DNA from: Asparagopsis taxiformis | Lineage: Eukaryota > Rhodophyta > Florideophyceae > Bonnemaisoniales > Bonnemaisoniaceae | Direction of reading: 5' to 3' | NCBI GenBank assembly: GCA_030407315.1 | Contig: JALQPE010002107.1 | Coordinates: forward strand, 1 to 64,000 | Length of the DNA stretch: 64,000 nucleotides | Part shown: piece after piece, positions 63,571 to 64,000 of the stretch | How the letters are laid out: every line of letters starts with the position of its first letter | How positions within the stretch are numbered: position 1 is the first letter of the stretch | Program-made: the position numbers and the translations under genes | The notes under the pieces: model-generated | The model's database searches: none | The model's input: only the letters and a program-made list of their open reading frames with translations | What the model was told of the DNA's origin: nothing

Positions 63571-64000
63571 AAAACATCTCACCGGGCTGAAACGGACGGA
63601 CGACATTGGGTTCGTTCCGCTGCGTAGACGTTTAGAATCTTGTTAGAAAAAAGTAAACGAAAGAGAATGACATCTCATCTCTGTCGCAATATGTTCCATT
63701 TTCAAGTTCTCGGGTTCCACACCCATCAGGCCTGGATCGAACCCTCTTCGATGGATAGGACAAATAGTGGAAGGCTTTTAAGCCTGTGACCAAGCGGCTA
63801 TTGATGGTTGAGGAAGGAAATTACAGAGGAAATTTAGCTGAGTACGGTGCTCGCGATAGCTGTTAGGTTAAAGTCAAATATGTGTTTCGATTATTTTTCG
63901 TACGAAAATGTCTTGCAAAAGACGATGCTTTGTCGTTCTCATGGAGGGAGTCCGTTGCATTGCACTCAATTCGAGAGCATCGTCATGAAGGAGAGGATTC
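63571..64000. other. No gene recognised
   Basis: No frame, palindrome array or repeat shared with the rest of the window is visible. A T-arm-like GGGTTCGATCC occurs near 63745 (minus strand), but no tRNA folds around it. Confidence 0.4.

Noticed and set aside
63715..63800. tRNA-like segment on the minus strand (GGGTTCGATCC, partly paired ends)
   Set aside because: The outer ends could pair over six bases, but the T-stem and anticodon arm do not fold.

Overview
The window is eukaryotic and dominated by mobile DNA. Evidence: two Ty3/Gypsy chromodomain retroelements and one Ty1/Copia element with LTRs and target-site duplications, a CACTA/Plavaka-like transposase, long intron-free reading frames, SET and 2-oxoglutarate-dioxygenase domains in large acidic/basic proteins, and no operon or Shine-Dalgarno logic. 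The host cannot be named from the sequence. An intron-poor lineage such as a red alga or an oomycete is my guess, held with low confidence. No tRNA, rRNA or CRISPR array is supported.

Layout. 1-6.7 kb: copies of a palindrome-rich repeat (family A, core GTGCCGTACGGCAC), including a nearly identical 1.4-kb inverted repeat around a 2.6-kb spacer. 7.2-8.7 kb: a tandem array whose units look like short exons between splice-site-like signals. 9.0-10.7 kb: minisatellites of exactly 24, 43 and 35 bp. 10.0-19.3 kb: a transposon-like block with a broken CACTA/Plavaka-like transposase (12.5-16.3 kb) and a ParB-like protein (17.5-19.0 kb), with palindrome arrays after each. 21.1-26.3 kb: intact Gypsy element 1. 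27.7-42.6 kb: a degenerate unknown gene, apparently split by a Copia element (28,977-39,411), which is itself split by intact Gypsy element 2 (33,233-38,939). 43.0-47.3 kb: large tandem repeats full of two alternating palindromes. 47.4-50.8 kb: an inverted, internally deleted relative of the 10-19 kb block. 52.2-53.4 kb: an inverted copy of 5.6-6.7 kb.

The most unusual part is 53.6-62.4 kb. Three reading-frame blocks on the minus strand encode a ParB-like nuclease/DNA-binding-fold protein, a phytanoyl-CoA-dioxygenase-like Fe(II)/2-oxoglutarate oxygenase (overlapping and possibly once fused to the ParB-like protein), and a class-beta DNA amino-methyltransferase (DPPY) fused to a SET domain. 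Family A arrays lie before, between and after them. I read this as a transposon-borne chromatin/DNA-modification module: a DNA-methyl writer, a histone-type writer, a candidate oxidative eraser and a DNA-associating partner. The individual domains are visible in the sequence; the joint function is inference.

Mirror symmetry is a theme. Family A, then a GGACGTCC/CTAGTA repeat, then the ACTGTC/CTGCCC palindrome array, then a unique subterminal stretch occur in that order at 5.6-12.4 kb and in reverse complement at 53.4-48.8 kb. Two different ParB-like proteins each sit next to a different palindrome family.
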